Shown: positions 43,846 through 52,844, numbered from the stretch's first letter. The stretch: DNA of 64,000 nucleotides from Bradyrhizobium sp. AZCC 1693 (GCF_036924745.1 NZ_JAZHSD010000001.1:2356001-2420000), one strand, 5' to 3'. The notes: generated by a model from the letters alone, not told the origin. Numbers and translations: made by a program.

Positions 43846-45357
43846 ATGCTTAACACCCTGATTGAAGCGTTTGCGCTCATTACCACCTGGGAAGTCATCG
43901 TCGCGATGCTGGCGGCATCGGTCTATGGCCTCGTCATCGGATCGCTGCCCGGACTGTCGGCGACGATGGCGACGGCGCTATTGGTCCCCGTCACCTTCTA
44001 TCTGTCGCCGATCGCCGCCATTGCCACCATCGTCGCGGCCTCCTCGATGGCGATCTTCTCCGGCGACATCCCCGGCGCGCTGCTTCGCATTCCGGGCACC
44101 CCCGCCTCGGCGGCTTACGCGGACGAAGCCTACGCGATGACCCGCAAGGGCGAGGCTGAACTGGCGCTCGGGGCCGGCGTCTGGTTTTCAGCCGTCGGCG
44201 GCATCGCGGGCACGCTCTCGCTGATGATTCTGGCGCCGCCGCTCGCCGAGATCGCGCTGTCGTTCTCGACCTTCGAATATTTCTGGCTGGCGTTCCTCGG
44301 CCTGATGTGCGCCACGCTGGTCGCGCGCTCCTCGCCGGTGAAGGCGATCGCCGGCATGTTCATCGGCCTCTTGGTCTCCTGCATCGGCATCGAGAACCCC
44401 GGCGGCGTGCCGCGCTTCACGTTTGGGATAACTGATCTGTTCGGCGGCATCGAGCCGATCCCGGCGCTGGTCGGCGTCTTTGCGGTAGCGCAGGTGATGC
44501 GCGCGATGCTGACGCCGGAGCCGCCGCCGATCCCGCGCCGCAAGTTCGGAAGCATCATGGCCGGCCAGTGGCGGCTGACCAAAAAATATCACTGGCAGAT
44601 GACGCGCGGGAACATCATCGGCATCATCATCGGCGTGCTGCCGGGCGCCGGCGCCGACATGGCCGCCTGGGTCAGCTATGCGATGTCAAAACGTTTCTCA
44701 AAAGAACCCGAGAAATTCGGAACCGGCCATGTCGAGGGCCTGGTCGAAGCCGGCGCCAGCAACAACGCCAGCATCGCCTCGGGCTGGGTGCCGTCGCTGC
44801 TGTTCGGCATCCCCGGCGATACCATCGCGGCGATTGCGATCGGCGTGCTCTACATGAAGGGGCTCAATCCCGGCCCGACGCTGTTCACCGAAAAAGCGTC
44901 GAGCATGTACGCGATCTACCTGATGTTCATCATCGCCAACATCATCATGATCCCGTTCGGCATCGTCATGATCCGTCTGGCGAGCTACGTGCTGCGCGCG
45001 CCGCGTTCAAGCGTGATGCCGGTCATCATGCTGTGCTGCGCGGTCGGCTCGTTCGCGATCGGCAACAACATGTTCGGCGTCGTGACGGTCGCAGCGTTCG
45101 GGATCATCGGCTACGTCATGGAGGAAAACGGCTATCCGGTCGCCGCCATGGTGCTCGGCATCGTGATGGGCACCATGGTGGAACAGGCGTTCGTCACCTC
45201 GCTGATCAAATCCGACGGCAGCATATTGCCGTTCTTCGAGCGTCCGATCGCCGCGATCCTCGCCGCCATGGCGATCGGCGCGCTGATCTGGCCGGTGCTG
45301 GTCTGGGTATGGCGGAAGCTCAAGGGCGGGGTCCCCGCCGCCGCGTCGGTACGCTGA
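43846..45357 (+). CDS. tctA: Tripartite tricarboxylate transporter large membrane subunit
   Basis: A 503-residue polytopic transporter, TctA, with about twelve helices. Both internal family motifs are visible: VIGSLPGLSATMATALLVPV near residue 32 and IIGVLPGAGADMAAWVSYAM near residue 258. GASNNASIASGWVPSLLFGIPG is also typical. It imports a carboxylate using the ion gradient together with TctB and the TctC receptor. Its place between mutB and meaB suggests the substrate could enter through succinate or methylmalonyl-CoA, an inference from position only. Confidence 0.94.
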   Translation: MLNTLIEAFALITTWEVIVAMLAASVYGLVIGSLPGLSATMATALLVPVTFYLSPIAAIATIVAASSMAIFSGDIPGALLRIPGTPASAAYADEAYAMTRKGEAELALGAGVWFSAVGGIAGTLSLMILAPPLAEIALSFSTFEYFWLAFLGLMCATLVARSSPVKAIAGMFIGLLVSCIGIENPGGVPRFTFGITDLFGGIEPIPALVGVFAVAQVMRAMLTPEPPPIPRRKFGSIMAGQWRLTKKYHWQMTRGNIIGIIIGVLPGAGADMAAWVSYAMSKRFSKEPEKFGTGHVEGLVEAGASNNASIASGWVPSLLFGIPGDTIAAIAIGVLYMKGLNPGPTLFTEKASSMYAIYLMFIIANIIMIPFGIVMIRLASYVLRAPRSSVMPVIMLCCAVGSFAIGNNMFGVVTVAAFGIIGYVMEENGYPVAAMVLGIVMGTMVEQAFVTSLIKSDGSILPFFERPIAAILAAMAIGALIWPVLVWVWRKLKGGVPAAASVR

Positions 45358-45408
45358 AGGACGCGCGGGGGCCCTCGCCTGCATGGCGCGGGCGTTGTAA
45401 ACCAAGCC

Positions 45409-46401
45409 ATGACCCTGCCGAAGAATCCTTCCCCCGATGTCGGGAAACTCGCCAAAGAACTCCGCTCCGGCCACCGCGCGGCGCTGGCGCGCACGATCAC
45501 GCTGATCGAGAGCCGGCGCGGCGATCACCAGGCGGCGGCGCGCGAGCTGGTGCAGGCGCTGTTATCAGACACCGGCAAGGCGGTCCGTGTCGGCATTACC
45601 GGCTCGCCGGGGGTCGGCAAATCCACCACCATCGATGCGCTCGGCATGTTCCTGATCGAGCGCGGCCACAAGGTCGCGGTGCTGGCGGTGGACCCCTCCT
45701 CGGCCCGCACCGGCGGCTCGATCCTCGGCGACAAGACGCGGATGGCGCGGCTGGCGAATTCCGAAAGCGCCTTCATCCGGCCCTCGCCGTCGTCGGGCAC
45801 GCTGGGCGGGGTCGCCGCAAAGACCCGCGAGGCGATGCTGTTGTGCGAAGCCGCCGGCTTCGACGTCGTGCTGGTGGAGACTGTCGGCATCGGCCAGTCC
45901 GAAACCGCGGTCTGCGACATGACCGATTTCTTCCTGGCCCTGATGCTGCCCGGCGCCGGCGACGAATTGCAGGGCATCAAGAAGGGCCTGGTCGAACTCG
46001 CCGACATGATCGCGATCAACAAGGCCGATGGCGACAACATCAAGCGCGCCAATCTGGCCGCTGCCGAGTATCGCGGCGCGCTGCATATCCTGAGCCCCCG
46101 CTCGGAACACTGGCATCCGCCGGTCCTGACCTATTCGGCGCTGACCGGCACCGGCATGGACACGCTGTGGCAGAAGATCCTCGATCACCGCAGCGCCATG
46201 AACGCCTCGGGCGAGTTCGCCGCGCGAAGGCGCGAGCAGCAGGTGAAATGGATGTGGTCGATGCTGGAGCAGCGGATGATGGCGCGGTTGCGCGCTGACG
46301 CCGCGATCCGCGCCAAGGTGAAGAAGACCGAGACAGAAGTGGCCGAAGGCCGCGTCACGCCCGCGGTCGCCGCCGAGCAGATCGCGGAGTGGCTGCGGTG
46401 A
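45409..46401 (+). CDS. meaB: Methylmalonyl-CoA mutase-associated GTPase MeaB
   Basis: A 330-residue G3E-type GTPase that protects methylmalonyl-CoA mutase from inactivation and gates adenosylcobalamin loading. The P-loop is GITGSPGVGKSTTID (about residues 62-76). AVLAVDPSSARTGGSILGDK and FIRPSPSSGTLGGVA are family signatures. VETVGIGQSE (switch) and INKADGDN (NKxD, base recognition) complete the set. It belongs functionally with mutA/mutB although the transporter genes come between. The next gene overlaps its stop. Confidence 0.95.
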   Translation: MTLPKNPSPDVGKLAKELRSGHRAALARTITLIESRRGDHQAAARELVQALLSDTGKAVRVGITGSPGVGKSTTIDALGMFLIERGHKVAVLAVDPSSARTGGSILGDKTRMARLANSESAFIRPSPSSGTLGGVAAKTREAMLLCEAAGFDVVLVETVGIGQSETAVCDMTDFFLALMLPGAGDELQGIKKGLVELADMIAINKADGDNIKRANLAAAEYRGALHILSPRSEHWHPPVLTYSALTGTGMDTLWQKILDHRSAMNASGEFAARRREQQVKWMWSMLEQRMMARLRADAAIRAKVKKTETEVAEGRVTPAVAAEQIAEWLR

Positions 46402-47042
46402 ACGAAAAACTTCGCATTCTCGTCACCGGCTTCGGCCCGTTTCCCGGTGCGCCCTACAATCCGACGCAGCCGCTGGTGGCACGGTTGACGCGGCTGCGTC
46501 GTCCTGCCTTCACGGACGTCGAACTGTCCAGCCACATCTTTCCGGTGACCTACACGGCGGTCGACCGCGAATTGCCGCTGGCCCTGCAAAAACACAAGCC
46601 ACATGCGCTTCTGATGTTCGGCCTCGCTGGCCGCACCGGATACGTCCGGGTCGAAACCCGCGCCCGCAACGCCGTCACCATGCTATGGCCCGATGCCGCG
46701 CAAACCCGCGCGCGCAAGGGATCGATCGCCGATGGCGCGGACGCGCAGAGATTCGGCCCACACACCGCAAAACTGCTGCGTGCCGCCAGGGGCACCGGCC
46801 TCGATGCGCGGGCTTCGCGCGATGCCGGCAGCTATCTCTGCAATTACCTGAGCTGGCGTGCGATCGAGACAGTGAATGCCGATAGCGGCCCCCGCCTCGC
46901 CGCCTTCGTCCACATCCCGCCGCTGGCGCGCGGCGGCGCGATCAGGCGCAAGGGATTTCCGCGCATTACACTGGAAGAACTGGTCGATGCCGGCGAAGCG
47001 ATGCTGCTGGAAATGGTGCGGCTGGCGCGACGGTCGAACTAG
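46398..47042 (+). CDS. Pyroglutamyl-peptidase I-like cysteine peptidase (C15)
   Basis: A 214-residue cytosolic peptidase of family C15, which removes N-terminal pyroglutamate. ILVTGFGPFPGAPYNPTQPL opens the fold. The catalytic triad can be placed: Glu in YVRVETRARN, Cys in AGSYLCNYLSW, and His in AFVHIPPLA. The GTG at 46398 overlaps the meaB stop (GTGA), giving tight coupling; another GTG three codons earlier is possible. A repeat element follows 8 bases after the stop. Confidence 0.88.
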   Translation: MNEKLRILVTGFGPFPGAPYNPTQPLVARLTRLRRPAFTDVELSSHIFPVTYTAVDRELPLALQKHKPHALLMFGLAGRTGYVRVETRARNAVTMLWPDAAQTRARKGSIADGADAQRFGPHTAKLLRAARGTGLDARASRDAGSYLCNYLSWRAIETVNADSGPRLAAFVHIPPLARGGAIRRKGFPRITLEELVDAGEAMLLEMVRLARRSN

Positions 47043-47050
47043 ACTCTGTG

Positions 47051-47210
47051 GTCGTCCCTGCCTAGCTAGTGCGCAATTGCGCACGGGCGCAGGGACCCAT
47101 AACCACCGTTGCTAATTGTGAGAAAAGCCGTCTGACCTTGTGCCCCTCCAACGGCCGCGGCGTATGGGGTCCCGGCTCAGCGCTCGCTACGCTCGCTTGG
47201 CCGGGACGAC
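47051..47210. repeat. MITE-like intergenic repeat bounded by GTCGTCCC/GGGACGAC
   Basis: Begins GTCGTCCCTGC and ends GGCCGGGACGAC, with internal GTGCGCAATTGCGCAC (perfect palindrome, 47069-47084) and TATGGGGTCCCGGC before the right arm. A related element is at 58844-58976. It is non-coding and fills most of the space after the C15 peptidase gene. Confidence 0.65.
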
Positions 47211-47354
47211 GTGGATTGATTGTCGTACCCAACATTAACCCTACCCTCAACAATCGCCTTTCTCTCGGTCAGTCTTCACCATGCCCGGCCGCATTTTCGC
47301 GATACCTATGACAGTGCGAATGCCGCGATCTGCATTGCGCGAGGGTCATTCACC

Positions 47355-48725
47355 ATGGACATGAACCGCCGCCATCTCATTGGAGCGTCTGCCGCCGGCG
47401 TCGCCGGTGCGCTGGCAATGTCGCCCGACGCCGCGCGCGCCGCACCCCTCACCTCCGCGCTCGGGCGCGACGTCACGCAATACGGCGTGCGGCCCGGCAG
47501 CCCCGATGATCAAACCGCGAAACTGCAGCGCGCGATCGACGAAGCCGCGCGCGCGCAAGTGCCGCTGGCGCTGCCGCCGGGGGTCTATCGCACCGGCATG
47601 CTGCGCCTTTCGAACGGCTCGCAACTGGTCGGCGTGCGCGGCGCGACCAAACTCATATTCAACGGCGGCCCGTCGATGCTGCAGGGCGAGGGCGCCAACA
47701 ATGTCGGCTTGACCAGCATCACTTTCGACGGCGGCGGCATTGCGCTGCCAGAGCGGCGCGGTCTCGTGCATTGCCTCGGCGGACGCGACGTCCGCATTGC
47801 CGATTGCGAAATCGCGGCCAGCGGTGGCAACGGCATCTGGCTGGAGCAGGTCTCGGGTGATATCTCCGGCAATATCTTCAGGAAGATCGCGACCACGGCG
47901 GTGGTTTCGTTCGATGCGCTGGGCCTGATCGTATCGCGCAACACCATCACCGACACCAACGACAACGGCATCGAGATTCTCCGCACGGCGATCGGCGATG
48001 ACGGCACGCTGGTTCTCGACAACCGCATCGAGGACATCAAGGCCGGCCCCGGCGGCTCCGGGCAGTATGGCAACGCCATCAACGCCTTCCGCGCCGGCAA
48101 TGTCATCGTGCGGGGCAATCGCATCAGGAATTGCGACTACTCTGCGGTGCGCGGCAATTCAGCCTCCAACATCCACATCACGGGCAACAGCGTTAGCAAT
48201 GTACGCGAGGTCGCGCTCTATTCCGAATTCGCGTTCGAAGGCGCCGTCATCGCCAACAACACGGTGGATGGCGCGGCCGTCGGCGTCTCCGTCTGCAATT
48301 TCAATGAAGGCGGACGCATCGCCGTCGTGCAGGGCAACATCATCCGCAATCTGCTGCCGAAGCGGCCGATCGGCACCGCGCCGGACGACGACGCCGGGAT
48401 CGGCATCTATGTCGAGGCGGACTCGACGGTGACAGGCAACGTGATCGAAAATGCCCCTTCGTTCGGCATCATCGCCGGCTGGGGCAAGTATCTTCGCGAC
48501 GTCGCCATCACGGGCAATGTGATCCGCAACGCCTTCGTCGGCGTCGGCGTGTCGGTAATGCCCGGTGCCGGAACGGCGCTGGTCAACAACAACATGATCT
48601 CGGAAACCCCGCGCGGCGCCGTGGTCGGCCTCGATCATGCGCGTGCGATCACGACCGACCTGTCAGCCGAAGGCGCGCAGCGTTACGCGCAGGTGGTAGT
48701 CGGAGGCAATGCGGTGCGGCGGTAG
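47355..48725 (+). CDS. Tat-exported repetitive beta-helix protein (TIGR03808 family)
   Basis: A 456-residue protein. The twin-arginine signal (MDMNRRHLIGASAAGVAGAL) leads to RDVTQYGVRPGSPDDQTAKL and then a long right-handed parallel beta-helix, seen as repeated short units such as GNIFRKI, VSRNTITDTNDNG, VRGNRIRNC, ITGNSVSNV and ITGNVIRNAF. This matches the TIGR03808 family of alphaproteobacterial Tat-exported proteins, with no known substrate; beta-helices of this kind often bind or cleave polysaccharides. The inner ATG at 47355 is used because the Tat signal starts there. It is convergent with its usual partner, a TIGR03809 gene. Confidence 0.85.
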   Translation: MDMNRRHLIGASAAGVAGALAMSPDAARAAPLTSALGRDVTQYGVRPGSPDDQTAKLQRAIDEAARAQVPLALPPGVYRTGMLRLSNGSQLVGVRGATKLIFNGGPSMLQGEGANNVGLTSITFDGGGIALPERRGLVHCLGGRDVRIADCEIAASGGNGIWLEQVSGDISGNIFRKIATTAVVSFDALGLIVSRNTITDTNDNGIEILRTAIGDDGTLVLDNRIEDIKAGPGGSGQYGNAINAFRAGNVIVRGNRIRNCDYSAVRGNSASNIHITGNSVSNVREVALYSEFAFEGAVIANNTVDGAAVGVSVCNFNEGGRIAVVQGNIIRNLLPKRPIGTAPDDDAGIGIYVEADSTVTGNVIENAPSFGIIAGWGKYLRDVAITGNVIRNAFVGVGVSVMPGAGTALVNNNMISETPRGAVVGLDHARAITTDLSAEGAQRYAQVVVGGNAVRR

Positions 48726-48736
48726 TTCGCGCCCAC

Positions 48737-49240
48737 CTACAGTGCGTTGCGCAGCAGCGGATAGCGTTCCTTCATCGTGTCGAGATCGAGCGGCTGCAAC
48801 GGCATTTCGTCCAGCGCCGGCGCGTCGGGCACGGACGGCGCCTCGTCCGCGACGGCGAGCCGGCTCTCAAGCGCGACCAGAACATCAGCGGGGATTTCGC
48901 GCGGCGGCGCGGCCACAATCGGCGCCGGCTGCGGCTTCAGGTGCACAACCGGCTGACGGTACCCCGTATCGCGCGGCAGCGGCGTCGTGCGCCGGCGGCC
49001 AAGCCAGGTCAGGTCGATCGCAGTGTTTTCCAGCGAAGCCTCGCGGTTCAACAGGTCACGCCAGGTTTCGACGGCGGCCTTGGCCTCCTGGATGTTTTCG
49101 AGAAATTCGAGTTCGGTGTGATAGCGGCGCCAGCGCCCGCTCTCGAACAGTTCGGTGAGGTGTTCCAGCCGTTGCTCGGCAAGGTTGCACCAGCGCGCAA
49201 CGATGTTGCGGCCGCGCGCCACGTCTGCAGGAAGTGCCAT
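48737..49240 (-). CDS. TIGR03809 family protein
   Basis: A 167-residue soluble protein. The conserved N-terminal half includes VARGRNIVARWCNLAEQRLE, LTELFESGRWRRYHTELEFL and AKAAVETWRDLLNREA, matching the TIGR03809 family, which occurs next to TIGR03808 genes in Bradyrhizobium and relatives. The C-terminal half is Pro/Ala-rich and variable. No function is known. Its stop is 11 bases from that of the beta-helix gene on the other strand. Confidence 0.8.
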   Translation of the reverse strand: MALPADVARGRNIVARWCNLAEQRLEHLTELFESGRWRRYHTELEFLENIQEAKAAVETWRDLLNREASLENTAIDLTWLGRRRTTPLPRDTGYRQPVVHLKPQPAPIVAAPPREIPADVLVALESRLAVADEAPSVPDAPALDEMPLQPLDLDTMKERYPLLRNAL

Positions 49241-49570
49241 AAATCAGCCCGTATGAGAGAGACGGACGCAGACGCAACCGAGACGAATCAATTTGACGTG
49301 ACACAGATATTCTGTGGAAAACTTTCTCGTTGTCCAGTACGTGGAGCTACGGATCGCGCAGCAATCGAAGAAATCCCACAAATACGGAGTTGTCATCGCT
49401 CTTCACAGTCAAGCTGCACGGCAGCATGGCCGTGCTGCGAGACGCGCCTCGATAATTTCGTTGAGAAGATCCGAGGAAATATCGGTGCATCGCGCACACC
49501 GACGGCGGCTTGTGGCTGACGAGCCCGCGCGGCGCCGCACGCGACGCAGCTTCTCCCAAAAACCTGTGCC

Positions 49571-49610
49571 GAAAATGAAAGACCCGTCCGGGGGGACAAC
49601 CGGACGGGTC
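49571..49610 (-). terminator. Rho-independent terminator
   Basis: GACCCGTCCGG (49610-49600 on minus) pairs perfectly with CCGGACGGGTC (49591-49581) around an eight-base loop, followed on the minus strand by TTTCATTTTC. No T-run follows on the plus strand, so the direction is clear. Confidence 0.85.
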
Positions 49611-49735
49611 AAGCCATATGGGGCGCTTGGGGTGGATGGGCGCTCGCGCCGAATACAGCCGATGGGGAGGGATTACCGCTCCCACACAGATAAGTCGCAG
49701 CACCCTCGCCGGACGTTCAAAACGCCGGGCGATTT
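49571..49735 (-). ncRNA. Candidate small RNA ending in a strong terminator
   Basis: Reading the minus strand from about 49735, there is a GGGAG-N9-CTCCC hairpin (49664-49682), then a pyrimidine-rich stretch, then an isolated perfect 11-bp terminator stem and TTTCATTTTC. The terminator is too far (175 bases) from the protease stop for a typical mRNA end, and no reading frame fits. A TTGAAC upstream is a possible promoter part. It could equally be the 3' UTR of the protease operon. Confidence 0.35.
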
Positions 49736-49785
49736 TTTTAACCTTGTGTTCTTGGCGATTGCCGCAAAAATCACGGCGCAGCGCG

Positions 49786-51525
49786 CTATTTCGCGGCGTT
49801 TACAGCCGATTTGTCCGACGCCATCGATGGCGGGGAGTCATTCAGCGCCCGGCTCACGGAAGCGTTATCGGCAGACGGGTCAAGCGCCGGCGTTTTTTCT
49901 CCCGCAGGCTTGCCTGAAACCGAGGCAAGCGGAACCGCCGGCGCGGCGGTCGCCGCGGTGACCGCAGCAAAGGCGTCGGCCTCGCCTGCTCCGAACTGAT
50001 CGTCGCGGCCGGGGACGCCGAGATCGCGGGCGGTCCTCGTCAGGATCGCGCGAATATCGTTTGGCTTCAACGCAGGATTGCGCTCCAGCATCAGCGCTGC
50101 AACGCCGCTGACATAGGCGGCGGAGAACGAGGTGCCCGACGTGATCTGATATTTTTCATCCGGCGCCGGCAGGAAGATATCCGCGCCCGGCGCTGAGATC
50201 GCGATGTGGTTGCCCCGGTTGGACGCCGCGAACAGCTTGTCCTGCGCGTCGGTTCCGCTCACCGCAATGACGTTCGGATTGGCGGCCGGATAGAGCGGCG
50301 GCGATTTCGCCCCGGCGTTGCCGGCCGCAGCCACCATCAGGATGCCACGGCTCGCCGTCGCGGCGATCCCGCGCTCGATCAGCGGATCCTTCGGGCCGGC
50401 AAAGCTCATGTTGATAATCTGCGCGCCATGCTCGGCCGCGTAGTTCAATCCCCTCAAGATCACATAGGACGTGCTCTCCGCGCCCTTCGATCCCGCGCCG
50501 AATGCACGGATCGCGAGCAACCTCGCCTCCGGCGCGCTACCCATCAGTTTGGCGTGCGCGACGATCGCGCCGGCAATGCCGGTGCCGTGGACATGCGGAC
50601 CTTCGCTGCTGTCGAGCGCGTCGAAACTGTCGGCGACCGAATTGGCGAGTTCGGGATGTTTGACGTCGACACCTGAATCGATCACCGCGATGGTGACGTT
50701 CATGCCGCGGGCGAGCGCGTGTGCCTGCGGCAGCCGAAGCTGGGCGACGGCGTATTGCGCGGCGTCCCCCTCGATCGCGGGCTTCTTCGCGTCCTGCAGG
50801 AAGTGACGGAAATTGAGCTGCACCGAACGCACGCTGCCGTCGGCCGCGAGTTCGCGGCGCACCGTGTCCACCGGCCTGCGATCGACGATGCGGAACAGGC
50901 CGATGGTGCCGCCGAGCAGCGGGAAAGTTTGCGAAGCGATGCGCTCCAGGCCATGGCGCCGCGCCAGTTCATCGGCCTCGGCGGTGGATAACGTGCCGTC
51001 GATTTCGGCGACGAGTTCGTTCTGGACCGCGCGCAGATTGACCGCGGCCTGCGTGTTGTTGTTGCGCGATCCGCTATTGCCCTTCTTGGCCGAGCCAGCA
51101 TTGCCGTTGCCGCCGCCGGCCGACATGACCGGACGATCGAAGCATTCGCCGTCGGGACCGCGGAACGCATTCTGGCAAGCCGGATAGAGGTTGGGCGAAA
51201 ACCGCGCATAGGGAAGCGTCGACGGCACGCCGGCCCCCGGGCGGACTCGCAGGGTCGAACTCATGGTGCCGATCCGGGACGGCGGCGTCCGCGCCACTCG
51301 ATCGGCGCTCACGCTCGGCCGGGCCGCGATACTGGGATTGATCCGCGGCGTCACCGTTGGATTGATGGTAGGCGTCCGCGCCCCGACATTGAGATTGGGC
51401 GTGCGCATGATGCTCTGCGCATGAACCGCCGAGGCTGCGAAAGCCATTAATGGCAGAAACGCCGCCGACAAAATCAATGCCGTGCGGCGCGTCCTTATCA
51501 GCCAATTCGGGCCATCGTGAACCAT
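49786..51525 (-). CDS. Subtilisin-like serine protease (S8), exported
   Basis: A 579-residue secreted subtilase. The signal peptide (ALILSAAFLPLMAFAASAVHA) is followed by a low-complexity Pro/Thr/Asn-rich region. A propeptide-like domain comes next (about residues 168-245; ELVAEIDGTLSTAEADELAR, then SVQLNFRHFL). The catalytic domain has Asp in IAVIDSGVDVKHPE (about 289), His in GPHVHGTGIAGAIVA (about 315), Asn in MVAAAGNAGAKS (oxyanion hole), and Ser in TSGTSFSAAYVSGVAALM. The triad is intact. It lies 39 bases after the anti-sigma gene and is likely the effector of that sigma system. Confidence 0.9.
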   Translation of the reverse strand: MVHDGPNWLIRTRRTALILSAAFLPLMAFAASAVHAQSIMRTPNLNVGARTPTINPTVTPRINPSIAARPSVSADRVARTPPSRIGTMSSTLRVRPGAGVPSTLPYARFSPNLYPACQNAFRGPDGECFDRPVMSAGGGNGNAGSAKKGNSGSRNNNTQAAVNLRAVQNELVAEIDGTLSTAEADELARRHGLERIASQTFPLLGGTIGLFRIVDRRPVDTVRRELAADGSVRSVQLNFRHFLQDAKKPAIEGDAAQYAVAQLRLPQAHALARGMNVTIAVIDSGVDVKHPELANSVADSFDALDSSEGPHVHGTGIAGAIVAHAKLMGSAPEARLLAIRAFGAGSKGAESTSYVILRGLNYAAEHGAQIINMSFAGPKDPLIERGIAATASRGILMVAAAGNAGAKSPPLYPAANPNVIAVSGTDAQDKLFAASNRGNHIAISAPGADIFLPAPDEKYQITSGTSFSAAYVSGVAALMLERNPALKPNDIRAILTRTARDLGVPGRDDQFGAGEADAFAAVTAATAAPAVPLASVSGKPAGEKTPALDPSADNASVSRALNDSPPSMASDKSAVNAAK

Positions 51526-51564
51526 GGAACCTCGGCCTTCCCGGGGCGCGCCGACAGCCTCTAC

Positions 51565-52278
51565 TTAGGGCGTTGCGACCGCGAGGCTGACAATCTTCTC
51601 GCGCTGCAGTCTGGCGAGCAGGCCGGCGACTTCGTCCTTGCTCATCGCCTTGTTGCCGAACTGCAGCCGGAACATGCCGCCCTTGGCGCCGTCGACGATC
51701 GAAGCCTGGTAATTCTCGAGCAGCGCCGTGATGTCGGCGATACGGGCTTCCGGCGCAAACCGCACCAGCGCACGCGTCGGCGCGGCGCTGCCTGCGAGAT
51801 CGCGCGTGATGGGCGCTGACGACGGCTCGTTCAGGCTGAGCGAAGCGGTCTGGAACGAGGCGGTCTGGTTCTTCATCAGCACGGCGCCGATCACGCCGGC
51901 CTGCAACAGCAGCGCCACGGCGCCGAGGCTCGCCGACCAGGCCAGGGTGCGCGGCGACAGCCGTGCGAAAAATTCCGATATCCGGGCGGACAGGCTGACC
52001 GAAAGCGATGGCTTGCGCACGGGCTCTCCGTCGATCGCAGCAAACAGCTTCGCCATGGCGCGCGCGGACGGCGCACCCAGGCTCTCGTTGAGGCTGATCG
52101 TCTCGGCATATTCCTCGCGGATGACGGCATACTGCCGGGCAAGCTCGGGATCGCCGGCCAGCGCGTCCTCGACACGGCGTGCATCGCGCGCGCTCAAGGT
52201 GCCGGCCGCGTGGAACGGCAACAGCATCTCGATATCGCTGGGCTCTTGATCCAGCATTTTTCTGCTCGCTGCCATCAT
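51565..52278 (-). CDS. Cysteine-free membrane anti-sigma factor with propeptide-like tail
   Basis: A 237-residue protein. The N-terminal anti-sigma domain (MLLPFHAAGTLSARDARRVE and AGDPELARQYAVI) has the ZAS-like helix order but no Cys pair, so it is a zinc-less type. A membrane segment lies at about residues 110-135 (TLAWSASLGAVALLLQAGVI). The periplasmic C-terminus (ALVRFAPEARIADITALLEN, then IVDGAKGGMFRLQFGN and LLARLQREKIVSL) has a beta-alpha-beta-beta-alpha-beta order like the prodomain of the downstream subtilase. The ATG overlaps the sigma-factor stop (ATGA), so they are coupled. Family assignment is by context and fold pattern. Confidence 0.8.
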   Translation of the reverse strand: MMAASRKMLDQEPSDIEMLLPFHAAGTLSARDARRVEDALAGDPELARQYAVIREEYAETISLNESLGAPSARAMAKLFAAIDGEPVRKPSLSVSLSARISEFFARLSPRTLAWSASLGAVALLLQAGVIGAVLMKNQTASFQTASLSLNEPSSAPITRDLAGSAAPTRALVRFAPEARIADITALLENYQASIVDGAKGGMFRLQFGNKAMSKDEVAGLLARLQREKIVSLAVATP

Positions 52279-52844
52279 GGCCAACCTCGCTCTATGCCTG
52301 CTGCCTTGAGCAACTCGGCCAATTTCTTGCGCGCATAAAACAGGCGCGTCTTGACGGTGTTCTCCGGAATTCCGACGATTTCGGCCACCTCTTCCACGGA
52401 TTTCTCGTGGTAGTAGACGAGATCGACGATCTCCCGATGCTCTGGCGAAAGCGCCGTCAGGCACTTGCGCAACGCTTCACCCGTGTCCTTCTTCTGCACC
52501 ACCACTTCCGGATCGTCGGACGTATCCTCGATCGCGTTGGCCGTCTCGTCGTCCAGTCCAGCGTCCTTGCGGCGCCTAAGTGCCGACAGGGCCTTGAACC
52601 GCGTAATCGCCAGCAGCCAGGTGGTAACGGCGGATCGGCCTTCGAACTTGCCGGCCTGACGCCACACATCAAGGAAAACCTCGCTGATGAGATCTTCCGC
52701 AATCTGCTCGTCCCTTACGAGCCGAAGCCCGAAACGGAACACCCTGACATGGTGCCTTCCGTAAAGCACCTGCATGGCGAGGCGGTCGCCTTGAGCGATC
52801 CGAGCGATCAGAATTTCGTCTGAAGCCGCCTGTGCCGCGTTCAA
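52275..52844 (-). CDS. ECF sigma factor
   Basis: A 189-residue extracytoplasmic-function sigma factor. Region 2 is RVFRFGLRLVRDEQIAEDLI then EVFLDVWRQAGKFEGRSAV and TWLLAITRFKALSALRRR (about residues 34-92). Region 4 is LTALSPEHREIVDLVYYHEK with the helix-turn-helix VEEVAEIVGIPENTVKTRLF (about 149-170). The annotated start is TTG. It leads an operon with anti-sigma factor and subtilase; such modules respond to envelope stress. A CRP-like site and an inverted repeat lie upstream. Confidence 0.92.
   Translation of the reverse strand: MNAAQAASDEILIARIAQGDRLAMQVLYGRHHVRVFRFGLRLVRDEQIAEDLISEVFLDVWRQAGKFEGRSAVTTWLLAITRFKALSALRRRKDAGLDDETANAIEDTSDDPEVVVQKKDTGEALRKCLTALSPEHREIVDLVYYHEKSVEEVAEIVGIPENTVKTRLFYARKKLAELLKAAGIERGWP

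Larger units (their letters stand above)
49241..49785. other. Long intergenic region with a minus-strand terminator
   Basis: A 545-base gap. It contains a very strong hairpin terminator at 49581-49610 (minus strand), 175 bases past the protease stop, and a candidate small RNA ending there. Bases 49241-49560 show no gene; the open frames there lack family features. Confidence 0.45.
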
